A stretch of 64,000 nucleotides of DNA from a virus. The stretch covers positions 1-64,000 of IMG/VR virus record IMGVR_UViG_3300035670_000189; one strand, given 5' to 3'. Shown here piece after piece: positions 8,887 to 18,200 of this stretch (positions are counted from its first letter, which is position 1; the number at the start of each line of letters is the position of its first letter). The notes beneath the pieces are model-generated. The model was given only the letters and a program-made list of their open reading frames with translations. It was not told the origin of the DNA and did no database searches. Position numbers and translations under genes: made by a program.

Positions 8887-8892
8887 TTACAG

Positions 8893-9519
8893 ATGGACGT
8901 TTCAAACCTCCCCAAAACCCGTGCTGAAGCCAAAGCTACCGGGGCCAAGTATTACTTCACGGGAGAGCCGTGCAAGCATGGGCACGTTGCACCCCGCAAA
9001 ACAAAAGGGGCGTGTGTTGATTGCCTCAAAGAAGAATGGCGTAAAGGGGCAGAAACCCGGGCCGAGTACTTTCGCACATACAACCAATCAGCCGCAGGTA
9101 AGGCGGCAAAAGAGCGGTACTACGAGGCCAACAAAGCAGACGTGATTGCGAAGGCTAGAGCCACACCAAACGAACTGAAGAACGCATATAGGAAGGCGTG
9201 GGCGGATAACAATCTGCTGTCCATACGGGCGAATACAAAAGCTCGACGCCGTAAGCATCGACAAGCTACCCCGCCATGGTTGACAAGAGCCCAGAAGTCC
9301 GAGATTCGTGCGCTGTACCAAGCTGCTATCTTGTCCTCCCAGACCACTGGGGAGCGTTACGTCGTAGACCACATCTACCCGCTCCGATCCGAGGTCGTGT
9401 GTGGACTGCATGTTCCATGGAACTTACGGATTACCACTCAGGAGGAGAACCTGAAAAAATCAAACAATTTGCCAGACGACTCAATGGCGCTTGCGTTTCC
9501 GCCACGCACAGTGACATAA
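8893..9519 (+). CDS. HNH homing-type endonuclease with N-terminal zinc motif
   Basis: The 208-aa protein has an N-terminal zinc module (C27, H31, C41, C44 in PCKHGHV...GACVDC), a long basic helical linker, and a C-terminal HNH fold. The HNH shows D159-H160 in VVDHIYPLR, then CGLHVPWNL with N177 and the closing KKSNN. It likely cuts DNA and spreads itself by homing. It is inserted between the capsid gene and the next virion gene, behind a terminator, with its own promoter/hairpin. A paralogue lies at 30117-30677. Confidence 0.85.
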   Translation: MDVSNLPKTRAEAKATGAKYYFTGEPCKHGHVAPRKTKGACVDCLKEEWRKGAETRAEYFRTYNQSAAGKAAKERYYEANKADVIAKARATPNELKNAYRKAWADNNLLSIRANTKARRRKHRQATPPWLTRAQKSEIRALYQAAILSSQTTGERYVVDHIYPLRSEVVCGLHVPWNLRITTQEENLKKSNNLPDDSMALAFPPRTVT

Positions 9520-9540
9520 TGCTACAAACCGGGGTCATCC

Positions 9541-9583
9541 GGTGTTCTGACAGTCCCGGCTGGCGTCATGCAGACAGAACACC
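9541..9583. repeat. Inverted repeat after the HNH gene
   Basis: GGTGTTCTG (9541-9549) and CAGAACACC (9575-9583) form a 9-bp stem with a 25-nt loop in the 89-nt gap before the next gene. No T-tract follows, so it is not a typical terminator. It may protect mRNA or mark the edge of the HNH insertion. Nothing else is visible in this gap. Confidence 0.5.
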
Positions 9584-9608
9584 ATAACTCGCATGAGAGG
9601 AAACTCAA

Positions 9609-9917
9609 ATGGCTAATACCACCTTCAACGGGCCAGTTCGATCGGAGAACGGCTTTCAGTCCATCACCAAAAACGCCACCACTGGTGCAGTCACTGTCGA
9701 TGCCACCTTTGGCACCGCGACCAGCGTAGACAGCGTTACCGTCGCTGACTTCTTGGCCCTGACCCCCATCACAACCGCAGAACTGCCCGCCGCTGCCGCT
9801 GGCAACGAAGGTCAAGTCCGCTTGATCAACGACAACGGCGCTGGCGATGATGAGTACTGCTTGGTGATCAGCACCGGCTCTGCTTGGGTTACTGCTGTTG
9901 GCGCTGCTCTGAGCTAA
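9609..9917 (+). CDS. Small virion-type beta-rich protein
   Basis: The 102-aa protein is rich in Thr, Ala, Val and Gly. Its opening (MANTTFNGPVRSENGFQ) and later GQVRLINDNGAG stretch resemble virion-associated proteins of aquatic phages from memory. GAGAGGAAACTCAA precedes the ATG. It begins the block of small structural genes after the HNH insertion. The exact role is unknown; a head or tail accessory protein is plausible. Confidence 0.65.
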   Translation: MANTTFNGPVRSENGFQSITKNATTGAVTVDATFGTATSVDSVTVADFLALTPITTAELPAAAAGNEGQVRLINDNGAGDDEYCLVISTGSAWVTAVGAALS

Positions 9918-9929
9918 TAGGAGCACGCT

Positions 9930-10202
9930 ATGTCAACTGACATTTCAGCGGCGCAAGTAGACGAGACAGGCACAGCTTATGGCGCACGCACCCGCGTGCG
10001 TGGTTTGCTGGTCATGCCCACGGCGTCTGCTGGCTCCGTAGCTCTCAAGGACGGCGGCTCAAGCGGCACAAGCATGATGACCATCACAACGGCAGCGAAC
10101 GGTGAACCCTTCAGCGTCGTGATCCCCGCAGATGGCATCTTGTTTGAGACCGACGTGTACGCCACGGTGTCGAACGCAACTGCTCTGGTGTTCTATGGCT
10201 AA
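9930..10202 (+). CDS. Small virion-type protein
   Basis: The 90-aa predicted beta-sandwich-like protein has the segments RVRGLLVMPTASAGSVALKDG and FETDVYATVSNATALVFYG, the look of a small jelly-roll or decoration protein. TAGGAG precedes the start by 7 nt. The stop overlaps the next gene's start, so the two are coupled. Function not established. Confidence 0.65.
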   Translation: MSTDISAAQVDETGTAYGARTRVRGLLVMPTASAGSVALKDGGSSGTSMMTITTAANGEPFSVVIPADGILFETDVYATVSNATALVFYG

Positions 10203-10455
10203 ATCACCCGCATGGACTCGCAAGGAAGGCAAAGACCCCAAGGGGGGTCTCAACGCCAAGGGCCGCGCCTCTGCCAAAAAGCAGGGCATGAACCTCAAAC
10301 CCCCTGCACCCAACCCCAAGACCAAGGCAGACGCAGGACGCCGTGCGTCCTTCTGCGCCCGCATGGAGGGGATGAAGTCCAAGCTGACCGGTGAGAAAGC
10401 CAAGAAAGACCCGAACAGTCGAATCAACAAAAGCCTGCGGGCTTGGAACTGCTGA
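10195..10455 (+). CDS. DUF6321-like basic protein
   Basis: The 86-aa very basic protein opens MAKSPAWTRKEGKDPKGGLN and ends NSRINKSLRAWNC, which I recall as the DUF6321 family common in aquatic phages. ATG 10195 is chosen because the conserved sequence begins there and overlaps the previous stop; the upstream extension of the frame is out-of-frame coding of that gene. The basic nature suggests nucleic-acid contact; function unknown. Confidence 0.75.
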   Translation: MAKSPAWTRKEGKDPKGGLNAKGRASAKKQGMNLKPPAPNPKTKADAGRRASFCARMEGMKSKLTGEKAKKDPNSRINKSLRAWNC

Positions 10456-10465
10456 AGGTTAGCAG

Positions 10466-10714
10466 ATGGAACTGATGCTCTGGAACGTGGCCCTGTCGTT
10501 CATCTCCGCATTGATCCTCATGTGGATCAAGTCAACGGTGGACGAACTCAAGCGAGTGCAAATCCTGTTGAACCGTACCCGGGAAGAAATCGCCAAGGAG
10601 TACATCACCAAGACGGACGTGCACAGCGATATCAACCGCGTGCTTCAACGACTCGACCGATTGGATGAGAAGTTGGACGCGTACATGAAGGAGCAACGCA
10701 GTGCCATCAACTAG
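10466..10714 (+). CDS. Small membrane-anchored coiled-coil protein
   Basis: The 82-aa protein has one N-terminal transmembrane helix (about residues 3-20, LWNVALSFISALILMWI) followed by a charged coiled coil to the C-terminus. This topology is like an inner-membrane spanin or a holin-associated protein, but the gene is far from the holin/endolysin pair at 19.7-20.5 kb. Its end overlaps the next gene by 14 nt. Confidence 0.65.
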   Translation: MELMLWNVALSFISALILMWIKSTVDELKRVQILLNRTREEIAKEYITKTDVHSDINRVLQRLDRLDEKLDAYMKEQRSAIN

Positions 10715-11033
10715 CAAGAAGCAACATAATTTCATGGCAGCGGTGGCCAACAATCCGTCGTTTGCCAAGAAAGCAGGGGTTCCACAGTCCGTGGGGCAAG
10801 AGTTCACAAAGGCCGACAAGGGCCGTAAATTTGCGAAAGGTGGTAGCACTATGGCAACCAAAGACATGAAGAAGGCTCTGGCAGCGCATGCTGCCAAACC
10901 CGCATCCAAAGCCCACGCAGGTCTGAAGACCGGCGGTGCGGTGTTCCGCAAGTCCGCTGACGGTATTGCCAAAAAAGGCAAGACCAAAGGCACCGAGATC
11001 GTCATGAAGGCAAAAGGTGGGATGTGCAAATGA
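10701..11033 (+). CDS. Lys-rich small phage protein with FAKGG motif
   Basis: The 110-aa basic protein begins STSKKQHNFMAAVANNPSFA, recalled as a DUF3008-like phage family. It contains FAKGG at residues 44-48 and AKGG near the C-terminus, part of a motif repeated in six virion-region proteins here. Alanine/lysine-rich repeats fill the second half. It overlaps both neighbours, so it is translationally coupled. Function unknown. Confidence 0.65.
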   Translation: MPSTSKKQHNFMAAVANNPSFAKKAGVPQSVGQEFTKADKGRKFAKGGSTMATKDMKKALAAHAAKPASKAHAGLKTGGAVFRKSADGIAKKGKTKGTEIVMKAKGGMCK

Positions 11034-11290
11034 AAAAGAAATACGCTGATGGCGGTATCTACACCGCCGACATGGGTCAACCCCCTCAAGACATCGACGG
11101 CGCGTCTGCCGCCCCCAAGCGCCCCATGCCTGCCGAAGGCCGCATGATGGAGCGCGAAGGTCGTGGCATGGCCAAGGCTGACATGCAGAAGAAGATGATG
11201 GCTCCCAAAGGCTATGCCAAGGGTGGCTCTGTCTCTGCACGCGCTGACGGTATCGCCAAGCGTGGCAAGACTCACTGCAAGATGGTGTGA
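11030..11290 (+). CDS. Small basic protein with YADGG/YAKGG motifs
   Basis: The 86-aa Met/Lys/Gly-rich protein carries YADGG (5-9) and YAKGG (62-66). The second half shares the pattern ADGIAK-x-GKT with the preceding protein (SADGIAKKGKTKG versus RADGIAKRGKTHC), so the two are probably diverged duplicates. ATG 11030 overlaps the upstream stop (ATGA); a GTG at 11024 is less likely. No known domain. Confidence 0.65.
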   Translation: MKKKYADGGIYTADMGQPPQDIDGASAAPKRPMPAEGRMMEREGRGMAKADMQKKMMAPKGYAKGGSVSARADGIAKRGKTHCKMV

Positions 11291-11292
11291 CC

Positions 11293-11625
11293 ATGATGGC
11301 CAGCCGAGGCATGGGTGCAATCCGCAAGGACAAGATTCCGGGCGGCAAAACCATGCGCCGCAAAGACGGTGACAAGTTTAACGACAACGGTGTCGAAAAG
11401 CGCCGTAAGGACGGGGACGAGTTCACTCTCTTTGCGGAAGGCGGTAACGTAAAGTCCAAGGTCAACGCCGCTGGAAACTACACCAAGCCGGGTATGCGCA
11501 AGTCGCTTTTTGAGAAAATCAAGGGGCAGGCCGTGCAGGGCACTGGGGCAGGGCAATGGAGCGCCCGTAAGGCGCAGTTGTTGGCCAAGGAATACAAACG
11601 CAAAGGCGGGGGGTACAGAGATTGA
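11293..11625 (+). CDS. Conserved basic phage protein with FAEGG motif
   Basis: The 110-aa protein has a basic N-terminal half with FAEGG at 47-51. A well-conserved C-terminal half contains AGNYTKPGMRKSLFEKI and then GQWSARKAQLLAKEYK, ending GGGYRD, which I remember as widespread in aquatic phages without a function. ATG 11293 (or 11296) is preferred to the GTG at 11287. The next gene begins with TTG overlapping its stop. Confidence 0.7.
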   Translation: MMASRGMGAIRKDKIPGGKTMRRKDGDKFNDNGVEKRRKDGDEFTLFAEGGNVKSKVNAAGNYTKPGMRKSLFEKIKGQAVQGTGAGQWSARKAQLLAKEYKRKGGGYRD

Positions 11626-11855
11626 AGGCACCGCAAAAATCGCTCAAGGACTGGACTGACCAAAAATGGCGTACCAAGTCTGGCAAGCCGTCGAACAAGA
11701 CGGGGGAGCGGTATTTGCCCGAAGCAGCAATCAAGTCTCTGACTCCGGCTGAGTATGCAGCCACAACTCGTGCAAAACGTGCGGGTAAGGCCAAGGGCAA
11801 ACAGTTTGTTGCCCAGCCAAAGGCTATCGCCAAGAAAACAGCGGGGTTTCGGTAA
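11622..11855 (+). CDS. DUF5872-like small basic protein (TTG start)
   Basis: The 77-aa protein contains SLKDWTDQKWRTKSGKPSNK and TGERYLPEAAIKSL...EYAATTRAKR, which match the DUF5872 family from memory. It starts at TTG 11622, overlapping the previous stop (TTGA), with the G-rich stretch GGCGGGGGG upstream; no ATG is available before the conserved region. Basic and probably nucleic-acid or virion associated; function unknown. Confidence 0.75.
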   Translation: MKAPQKSLKDWTDQKWRTKSGKPSNKTGERYLPEAAIKSLTPAEYAATTRAKRAGKAKGKQFVAQPKAIAKKTAGFR

Positions 11856-12566
11856 ATGACAACTTCAGGCACATCCGACTTCAACCTCGAATTTACCGAG
11901 ATCGCTGAAGAAGCGTGGGAGCGTGCTGGCCGCGAGATGCGCACGGGCTATGACCTGCGCACGGCTCGTCGTTCCATGAACCTCATGACGATCGAGTGGC
12001 AGAACCGTGGTATCAACATGTGGACGATCGACGAAGGCGTCGTGAACCTCGTCCAAGGGCAGGCCGAGTATGACCTGCCAGCCGATACCATCGACTTGCT
12101 GGAGCACGTGATCCGTACGGGCGCAGGCAATGTGTCTACGCAGTCTGATCTGTCAATCACGCGTATCAGCGTGTCCACGTACGCCACGATCCCAAACAAG
12201 TTACAGCAGGCCCGCCCCATTCAGGTGTGGGTACGCCGCTTGCGTGACAACCCCAAGATCGTCGTCTGGCCGGTTCCTGATCAGGGCACTGAGGAAGACC
12301 CCTACTACATCTTCAAGTACTGGCGCATGCGCCGTATTGAGGACGCTGGCGCGGGTGTCCAGACGGCAGATGCCAACTTCCGATTCCTACCCGCGTTGAC
12401 CGCAGGGCTGGCGTACCACATCGCTATGAAGGTGCCAGAACTGTCCGACCGTCTCCCGATGCTCAAGGCAGCATACGACGAGCAGTTTGATCTGGCAGCG
12501 GGTGAAGACCGCGAAAAAGCTGCGGTGCGGTTTGTGCCGCGTCGCTCCTACATTGGGGGTGGCTGA
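11856..12566 (+). CDS. Head-to-tail connector / tail adaptor protein
   Basis: The 236-aa protein is probably part of the neck joined to the portal. It is helical at the N-terminus (EEAWERAGREMRTGYDLRTA), with beta segments in the middle (QARPIQVWVRRLRDNPKIVV) and a helical C-terminus, like gp4/gp11-type adaptors of podoviruses. ATG 11856 abuts the previous stop and the stop overlaps the next ATG. The assignment is by architecture and gene order rather than a named motif. Confidence 0.65.
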   Translation: MTTSGTSDFNLEFTEIAEEAWERAGREMRTGYDLRTARRSMNLMTIEWQNRGINMWTIDEGVVNLVQGQAEYDLPADTIDLLEHVIRTGAGNVSTQSDLSITRISVSTYATIPNKLQQARPIQVWVRRLRDNPKIVVWPVPDQGTEEDPYYIFKYWRMRRIEDAGAGVQTADANFRFLPALTAGLAYHIAMKVPELSDRLPMLKAAYDEQFDLAAGEDREKAAVRFVPRRSYIGGG

Positions 12567-12955
12567 TGGGTAATCGGTACGCGTCAGAACGTATAGCCAT
12601 TGCGATCTGTGATCGCTGTGGCTTTCAATTTCGTCTGCGCGAGCTTCGCACCCTGATCATCAAGACCAAAGAGGTCAACCTGCGCGTCTGCAAAGAGTGC
12701 TGGGAACCTGATCAGCCGCAGTTGCAGTTGGGTATGTACCCTGTGGATGACCCGCAGGCACTGCGCAATCCACGCAGGGATAATACGTACTATCAGTCAG
12801 GACAACTGGCCGACGGTTCGATTGGCGAAGGTAGCCGAAACATCCAGTGGGGTTGGAACCCCGTTGGCATGGCCCGAGGCTTTGATAGTGAGTTGACACC
12901 AAACAACTTGGTCGGAGCAGGACAAGTTGGTACAGTGTCTGTTGTGACAACGTAA
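12566..12955 (+). CDS. Zinc-ribbon virion protein
   Basis: The 129-aa protein has two Cys pairs, CDRC (15-18) and CKEC (42-45), 24 residues apart, forming a probable treble-clef or ribbon. The family-typical run YPVDDPQALRNPR follows, then a Gly/Asn-rich tail. It lies between two connector proteins and is coupled to the first by a stop/start overlap. I recall this family in many aquatic phages as structural but of unknown role; the zinc site would rigidify a small neck protein. Confidence 0.7.
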   Translation: MGNRYASERIAIAICDRCGFQFRLRELRTLIIKTKEVNLRVCKECWEPDQPQLQLGMYPVDDPQALRNPRRDNTYYQSGQLADGSIGEGSRNIQWGWNPVGMARGFDSELTPNNLVGAGQVGTVSVVTT

Positions 12956-12962
12956 GGAGTCA

Positions 12963-13154
12963 ATGATGGCAACCAAAAAACCCAATATGCCCAAGGTGGG
13001 CGAAGAATCTCAGCAACGCGACTTCGAGAAGCTGAGCGTGTCTGCGGGCAACATGCGCACGAGCGACTACCCCAAGACCAAAACCAGCGGCATCAAGATG
13101 CGCGGCGCTGGTGCGGCCACCAAGGGTACGATGTGCCGTGGCCCCATGGCATAA
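12963..13154 (+). CDS. Small basic structural-region protein
   Basis: The 63-aa (62 from ATG 12966) Lys/Met-rich protein ends with KGTMCRGPMA, similar in style to the small basic proteins at 10.2-11.9 kb. AAGGAGTCA precedes the tandem ATGs. It is followed 10 nt later by the adaptor gene. No domain recognised. Confidence 0.6.
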   Translation: MMATKKPNMPKVGEESQQRDFEKLSVSAGNMRTSDYPKTKTSGIKMRGAGAATKGTMCRGPMA

Positions 13155-13164
13155 GGAGTAGTTC

Positions 13165-13800
13165 ATGAACTACACCGAGTTGTGCGCAAACATCGAAAAC
13201 ATCTGCGAAAACGAGTTTTCGGCGGATGAACTCGCCATGTTCACTGAGCAGGCTGAGCAGAAGATTTACAACACGGTGCAGATTCCCGCCCTCCGCAAAA
13301 ACGTGACGGGTTCCATGTCTATCGGCAATCAGTACTTGCAAATCCCCTCGGACTTCTTGTACTGCTACTCGTTGGCTGTGATTGACGCTGACGGTGAGTA
13401 TCACTACCTCCTGAACAAGGACGTGAACTTTATCCGTGAGGCGTACCCCAAGAACAACTTGGCATCACGCGGACGCCCCAAGCATTACGCCAACTTCGAT
13501 GACTCTGCGTTCATCCTTGGCCCGACGCCGGATATTGCGTACAGCGCGGAACTGCACTACGGGTACTATCCTGAGTCCATCGTGACTGCGGGTACCACGT
13601 GGTTGGGCGATGAGTTTGATTCCGCACTGCTCAACGGTGCTCTGGTTGAAGCGATCCGCTTCATGAAGGGCGAGCAGGACATGATTACTCTGTACGAGAA
13701 ACTGTATGTGCAGGCCATCGGCCTGTTGAAGCAACTGGGCGACGGCAAGCTGCGACAGGATGCGTACCGCTCTGGACAAGTTCGTATCCCTGTCAGTTAA
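13165..13800 (+). CDS. Phage adaptor (neck) protein
   Basis: The 211-aa protein matches, from memory, proteins annotated as phage adaptor in podovirus-like genomes: EQKIYNTVQIPALRKNVTG, PSDFLYCYSLAV, FILGPTPDIAYSAELHYGYY, then an all-helical C-terminus ending GDGKLRQDAYRSGQVR. These proteins bind below the portal to build the neck. The SD AAGGAG is strong. The gene lies between the zinc-ribbon protein and tail genes. Confidence 0.75.
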   Translation: MNYTELCANIENICENEFSADELAMFTEQAEQKIYNTVQIPALRKNVTGSMSIGNQYLQIPSDFLYCYSLAVIDADGEYHYLLNKDVNFIREAYPKNNLASRGRPKHYANFDDSAFILGPTPDIAYSAELHYGYYPESIVTAGTTWLGDEFDSALLNGALVEAIRFMKGEQDMITLYEKLYVQAIGLLKQLGDGKLRQDAYRSGQVRIPVS

Positions 13801-13812
13801 TAGGAGGCCAAT

Positions 13813-14247
13813 ATGGCAATTTCTCAAAGCATGTGCACCTCATTCAAAGTTGGCATTTTGGCCGCAGACTTTGATTTTGGGTCGGGCACTTCTCAAACAT
13901 TCAAGATCGCCCTGTACACGTCGTCTGCGACGCTGGGCGCAAGCACCACGGCTTACTCCGCTTCCAACGAGGTCAGCGGCACGGGCTATTCTGCTGGCGG
14001 TCAGGCGCTGACGATCAGTCAGGTGCCCACATCGAGTGGCACCACGGCTTATCTGGACTTCGATGACGTCACATGGACTACCGCTACGATCACTGCTCGT
14101 GGCGCTCTGATCTATTTGGCCAACGGCACGACCAACCCTGCGGTTGCTGTGTTGGACTTCGGCGGCGATAAGACTTCAACTGCTGGCGACTTCACCATCC
14201 AGTTCCCCACCGCAGACGCTTCCAGCGCCATTCTGCGTATTGCTTGA
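13813..14247 (+). CDS. Beta-rich virion protein
   Basis: The 144-aa protein consists of Thr/Ala/Gly-rich strands. SFKVGILAADFDFGSG at the start and FKIALYTSSATLGASTTAYS recur in aquatic phage structural proteins. TAGGAGG precedes the start. Position between the adaptor and the repeat protein suggests a tail-hub or tail-tip component. No catalytic residues are seen. Confidence 0.65.
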   Translation: MAISQSMCTSFKVGILAADFDFGSGTSQTFKIALYTSSATLGASTTAYSASNEVSGTGYSAGGQALTISQVPTSSGTTAYLDFDDVTWTTATITARGALIYLANGTTNPAVAVLDFGGDKTSTAGDFTIQFPTADASSAILRIA

Positions 14248-14257
14248 TGGTGAGTAG

Positions 14258-15226
14258 GTGGCTGATGCAAAGGTAGCCTTTGAAGGATGGGGTGCCTCGG
14301 GCGTTGCTTGGGGCTCCCAAGGCTGGGGTGTCGGTCACTCAGATGTCACGGGTACAGGCGCGGTCGGAACCGTCGCCGTCACTGCTGACGCAAACGTCTA
14401 CCCCTCGGGCTTAGAGGCCACGGGGGCCGTAGGCACAGTCGCTGTCGCCGCAGCGGCCAATGTATTCCCCACAGGGGTTGAAGCCACAGGTGCCGTGGGC
14501 ACCGTCGTGGTTGTTGCAACCGCCGTTGTCTACCCCACTGGAGTAGAAGCCACTGGGGAGTTGGGTACCACCACCGTTACCGGCGACGCCAATGTGTACC
14601 CTTCCGGGCTGGAAGCCACGGGCCAAGTCGGTACGGTGGTTGTACAAGCCAATGCGCTCGTGGAAGTCACGGGCGTCACGGGTACCACACAGCTTGGTAC
14701 TGTCACAGTCACCGCAGACGCCAACGCCCCGGTTTCCGGGCTCGCAGCCACAGGCGCAGTTGGCACCGTCACCATCGTTGCTGAAGCCGTCGTTTACCCC
14801 ACCGGGGTCTCGGCTACCGGTGCGATTGGTACTGCGGTTGTCACCGGCACAGCCAACGTCTTCCCCTCGGGGGTCGAAGCTACTGGGGCAGTGGGCGACG
14901 TGTCGTTTGCCCTCTCGATCGTCGTTTATCCGACCGGTGTGTCGGGTACGATGTCACTTGGTAGCGTCGTAGCCACCGGTGGCGCAACAGCCTTGCCATC
15001 TGGTGTGGTTGGAACGGGTATAGTGGGACAAGTTAATGTTTGGGGCCAGATTGATGACAATCAGGACGCAGACTGGGGCGGCATAAATGACGGGCAGAGT
15101 GCTTTGTGGTCACAAGTTAATGACACACAGGGCGCAAACTGGCAAAATATCAACGATACCCAATCGCCGACATGGGCGACAGTGGGTGATACGCAAATCG
15201 CGGACTGGCAAGAGATTGCCGCATGA
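14258..15226 (+). CDS. 22-residue tandem-repeat virion protein with C-terminal 11-residue repeats
   Basis: The 322-aa protein starts at GTG 14258. After a Trp/Gly-rich N-terminus (1-31) come ten full 22-residue units plus a partial one (32-261), consensus ATGAVGTVxVxAxANVYPTG, then five and a half 11-residue units beginning with Trp (262-322; W-x-x-I/V-x-D-x-Q-x-x-x). No catalytic motif. The regular spacing suggests a fibrous beta-solenoid or spacer ending in a small repeated binding unit. It lies between neck and tail-fibre genes, so a fibre-adaptor role is inferred. Confidence 0.75.
   Translation: MADAKVAFEGWGASGVAWGSQGWGVGHSDVTGTGAVGTVAVTADANVYPSGLEATGAVGTVAVAAAANVFPTGVEATGAVGTVVVVATAVVYPTGVEATGELGTTTVTGDANVYPSGLEATGQVGTVVVQANALVEVTGVTGTTQLGTVTVTADANAPVSGLAATGAVGTVTIVAEAVVYPTGVSATGAIGTAVVTGTANVFPSGVEATGAVGDVSFALSIVVYPTGVSGTMSLGSVVATGGATALPSGVVGTGIVGQVNVWGQIDDNQDADWGGINDGQSALWSQVNDTQGANWQNINDTQSPTWATVGDTQIADWQEIAA
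14351..15010 (+). repeat. 66-bp coding tandem repeats (10 units)
   Basis: Ten units encode the 22-residue motif; several keep near-identical DNA around GAAGCCACNGG and GTNTACCCC. The array could expand or contract by recombination and so vary fibre length. Confidence 0.85.
15041..15223 (+). repeat. 33-bp coding tandem repeats (about 5.5 units)
   Basis: Units encode an 11-residue motif with invariant Trp, Asp and Gln, each exactly half the length of the preceding 22-residue unit. Confidence 0.8.
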
Positions 15227-15239
15227 CAAGGGGAACTGA

Positions 15240-18200
15240 ATGACCACCCAATACACGCCGATTCTTAAACTGGCTCTCCCTGTCACGGGCGAGCTTTCTG
15301 GTTCGTGGGGCGATGTCGTCAACGACAACATCACTTCGATGGTGGAGCAGGCCATTGCTGGTCTGGCCACAATCAGCACATGGACTGCCAATGCGCACAC
15401 GTTGACCACTGCCAACGGCACGACTGATGAGTCACGCTGCGCCATGCTGGTCGCTGAAGACGGCGCTGGCCTTGCCGCCGCAGGTGAGATCATCTGCCCG
15501 GCATCCTCCAAGCTGTACGTGCTCAAGAATGACACGTCGTACGCCATCACCCTGAAGACTTCGGGTGGCTCTGGCGTGGCTGTGGCCTCTGGCGAGACTG
15601 CTTTCTTGTTCTGTGATGGCACCAACGTCAACGCTTGCGTGACGACCATCATCGACGGCCACATCACCGGCAACCTGACCGTGGACGGCAACGCCACGAT
15701 CAACGGCAACACCACGCTGGGCAACGCCACTTCGGACACCATCACTGCCACTGCGCGGTTCGCCTCCGGCCTGACCCCCTCCGCAGACAACACCTACGAT
15801 CTGGGCTCGTCTGGCAACTCGTGGAAAGATGTTTACATCGACGGTACCGCGTACGTTGCCTTGGTGGACATCAATGGTGGCACCATCGACGGCGTGTCGA
15901 TTGGCGCTACAACCCCTGCGACTTTCCTCGCGGTGGACAACCTGAGCCTCAACGGCAACACGATTGCTTCGACTGACACCAACGGCAACGTGGTGATCGC
16001 CCCCAACGGGACTGGCGATGTGCAACTGGACGCTGACACGGTGCGTGTGGGCGACTCTGCCGCTGCTGTGACCCTGACTTCCAACGGTGCTGGTGCGCTG
16101 ACCGTGACGACTGGCGGCGCGGCTGATCTGACCCTCTCGACCAACTCTGGTACGACCTCGGGCACGATCACGATCGCCAACGGCGCGAATGGCAACATCA
16201 CGCTGACTCCTGACGGTACGGGCGACGTTCGCCTGCTGGCCGACACCACGGTGCTGGGTGACTCCAACACTGATACCTACCTGACCACCAACGGTACGGG
16301 TAACCTGAACCTGACGACCAACGGCGGCACCAACAGTGGTGTCATTCAGATTGCTCAGGGCGCAAACGGCAACATCACGCTGACCCCCAACGGCACCGGC
16401 TCTGTCTCGGTGCCCAAGCTCGTTGTGTCTACTGGTACTGCAACTCGCGTGCCTTACATCACGACCGGTGGTCTGATCACCGACTCTGCCAACCTGACTT
16501 TCAACGGCACTGACCTGACGGTCTCTGGCGCAGTCAACGCTGGCTCTATCAACGCTACCACGCTCGACCTAACAAACCTCGAAGTCACCAACATCAAGGC
16601 CAAGGACGGTACAGCCGGGATGCAGATTGCTGACTCCACTGGCGTGGTGTCTTTTACAGCCAACCCCACTCTGTCTGGCGGCACAGCCAACGGCGTGGCC
16701 TACCTCAACGGCTCCAAAGTTCTCACCACAGGCAGTGCGCTGACGTTTGATGGTTCTACGCTGGCCACAACCGGCGCTCTGACTGTTGATGGCAACGCCA
16801 CGCTTGGTAATGCCTCGGGCGATGTAGTGACGATCAGCGGCAAACTTGGGTTTGGCTCGGCTCCTGCTACAAACACAGGCATCTACTATCGTTCTACTGG
16901 GTCTCAAATCACTGGATCAACGAGCGCCTACGGCATCTACATGGATGTGCCTTTTGCCAGCGATGTAACAACCCTTGCTGACGCTGCCCGTTTCCGAGTG
17001 AACACGGCGGCTGCGGCGTATACGCTCTCCAATGCCATTGGGCTTCGCCTTGTTGATGCCGTAAAAGGCTCCGGCTCCACCATCACCACCTTGCATGGCC
17101 TCTACGTTGCTGACCAGACTCAGGGCGCAACTAACTACGGTATTCGTTCGCTTGTCACTTCCGGCTCGAACAAGTGGAACCTCTACGTTGATGGTACAGC
17201 GGATAACTACTTTGCTGGGGACGTGGGGATTAACACTGATACTCCCGATTTTCCATTGGATGTGAACGGAGAGGCCCGTATCACCACTTCTGCTGGGTAC
17301 AACCTCATATATCAGACTTCCAACAGCCGCTATCGTCTGAATTTTGTCAATGATGCTGGCAGTGCAAACGTAGACGCAACACTCAGAGCAACAAGTTTCT
17401 TGTTTCTGGACAGCGCTGGCAGCACGACCATGAGCCTTGATTCATCCGGTGTGCTCTATGTCGGTAACCGCACCAGCTCCGTTACTGGATCAAAACTAAC
17501 CGTTTACGGTGATGACAGCGATACAGCAGCCACAGTAGCTGCGTTTGGCCAGTACAACGCTGCAGGAACAGATCGCGCATATCTTGCGATAAAGGCTGAT
17601 CCAGTTGGAAACGGGATTACGCTTGACTCAACGGGCACGGGGGCTGGATATTTAGCTATTGCCGAAGGCGGTACCGAAACTATCCGCTTTACCACATCGA
17701 ATACCATTGGGATTGGCAATAATGGGTCTAACTCCGTTACCGTCTACAACGGAAAGGACATTACAGGATCAACAACCGCATACGGCTTCTATCTGACGGG
17801 CACGGTGCAGTCCGATGTTACGTCCACCGCAATCGGGTACAGATCAAGTATGGGCACTGAGGCTGCGTCGTTTACGGTCACAGCCATGATGCAGTTCTAC
17901 GCGAGTCAAGCCACCTTTGGTGCAGGCTCTGCCGTAACAAGCCAGCATGGGTTCTATGCCAGCTCAACCCTCAGTGACGCCACAAATAACTATGGCTTCA
18001 CGGGGGCACTCGCTGCGGCCTCAAACACCTACAACCTGTATATGCCGGGTTCAGCGCAGAACTATTTTGCTGGGAATCTGGGGCTCGGCGTCGCAGTTCC
18101 TCTGGCACAGCTCCACATCGTTGGCTCTGACACCACAAACCAAGTCATTATTGAGAACACAGATGCGGCGAGCACTTCCGCACCTGACTTGCAACTGTAT

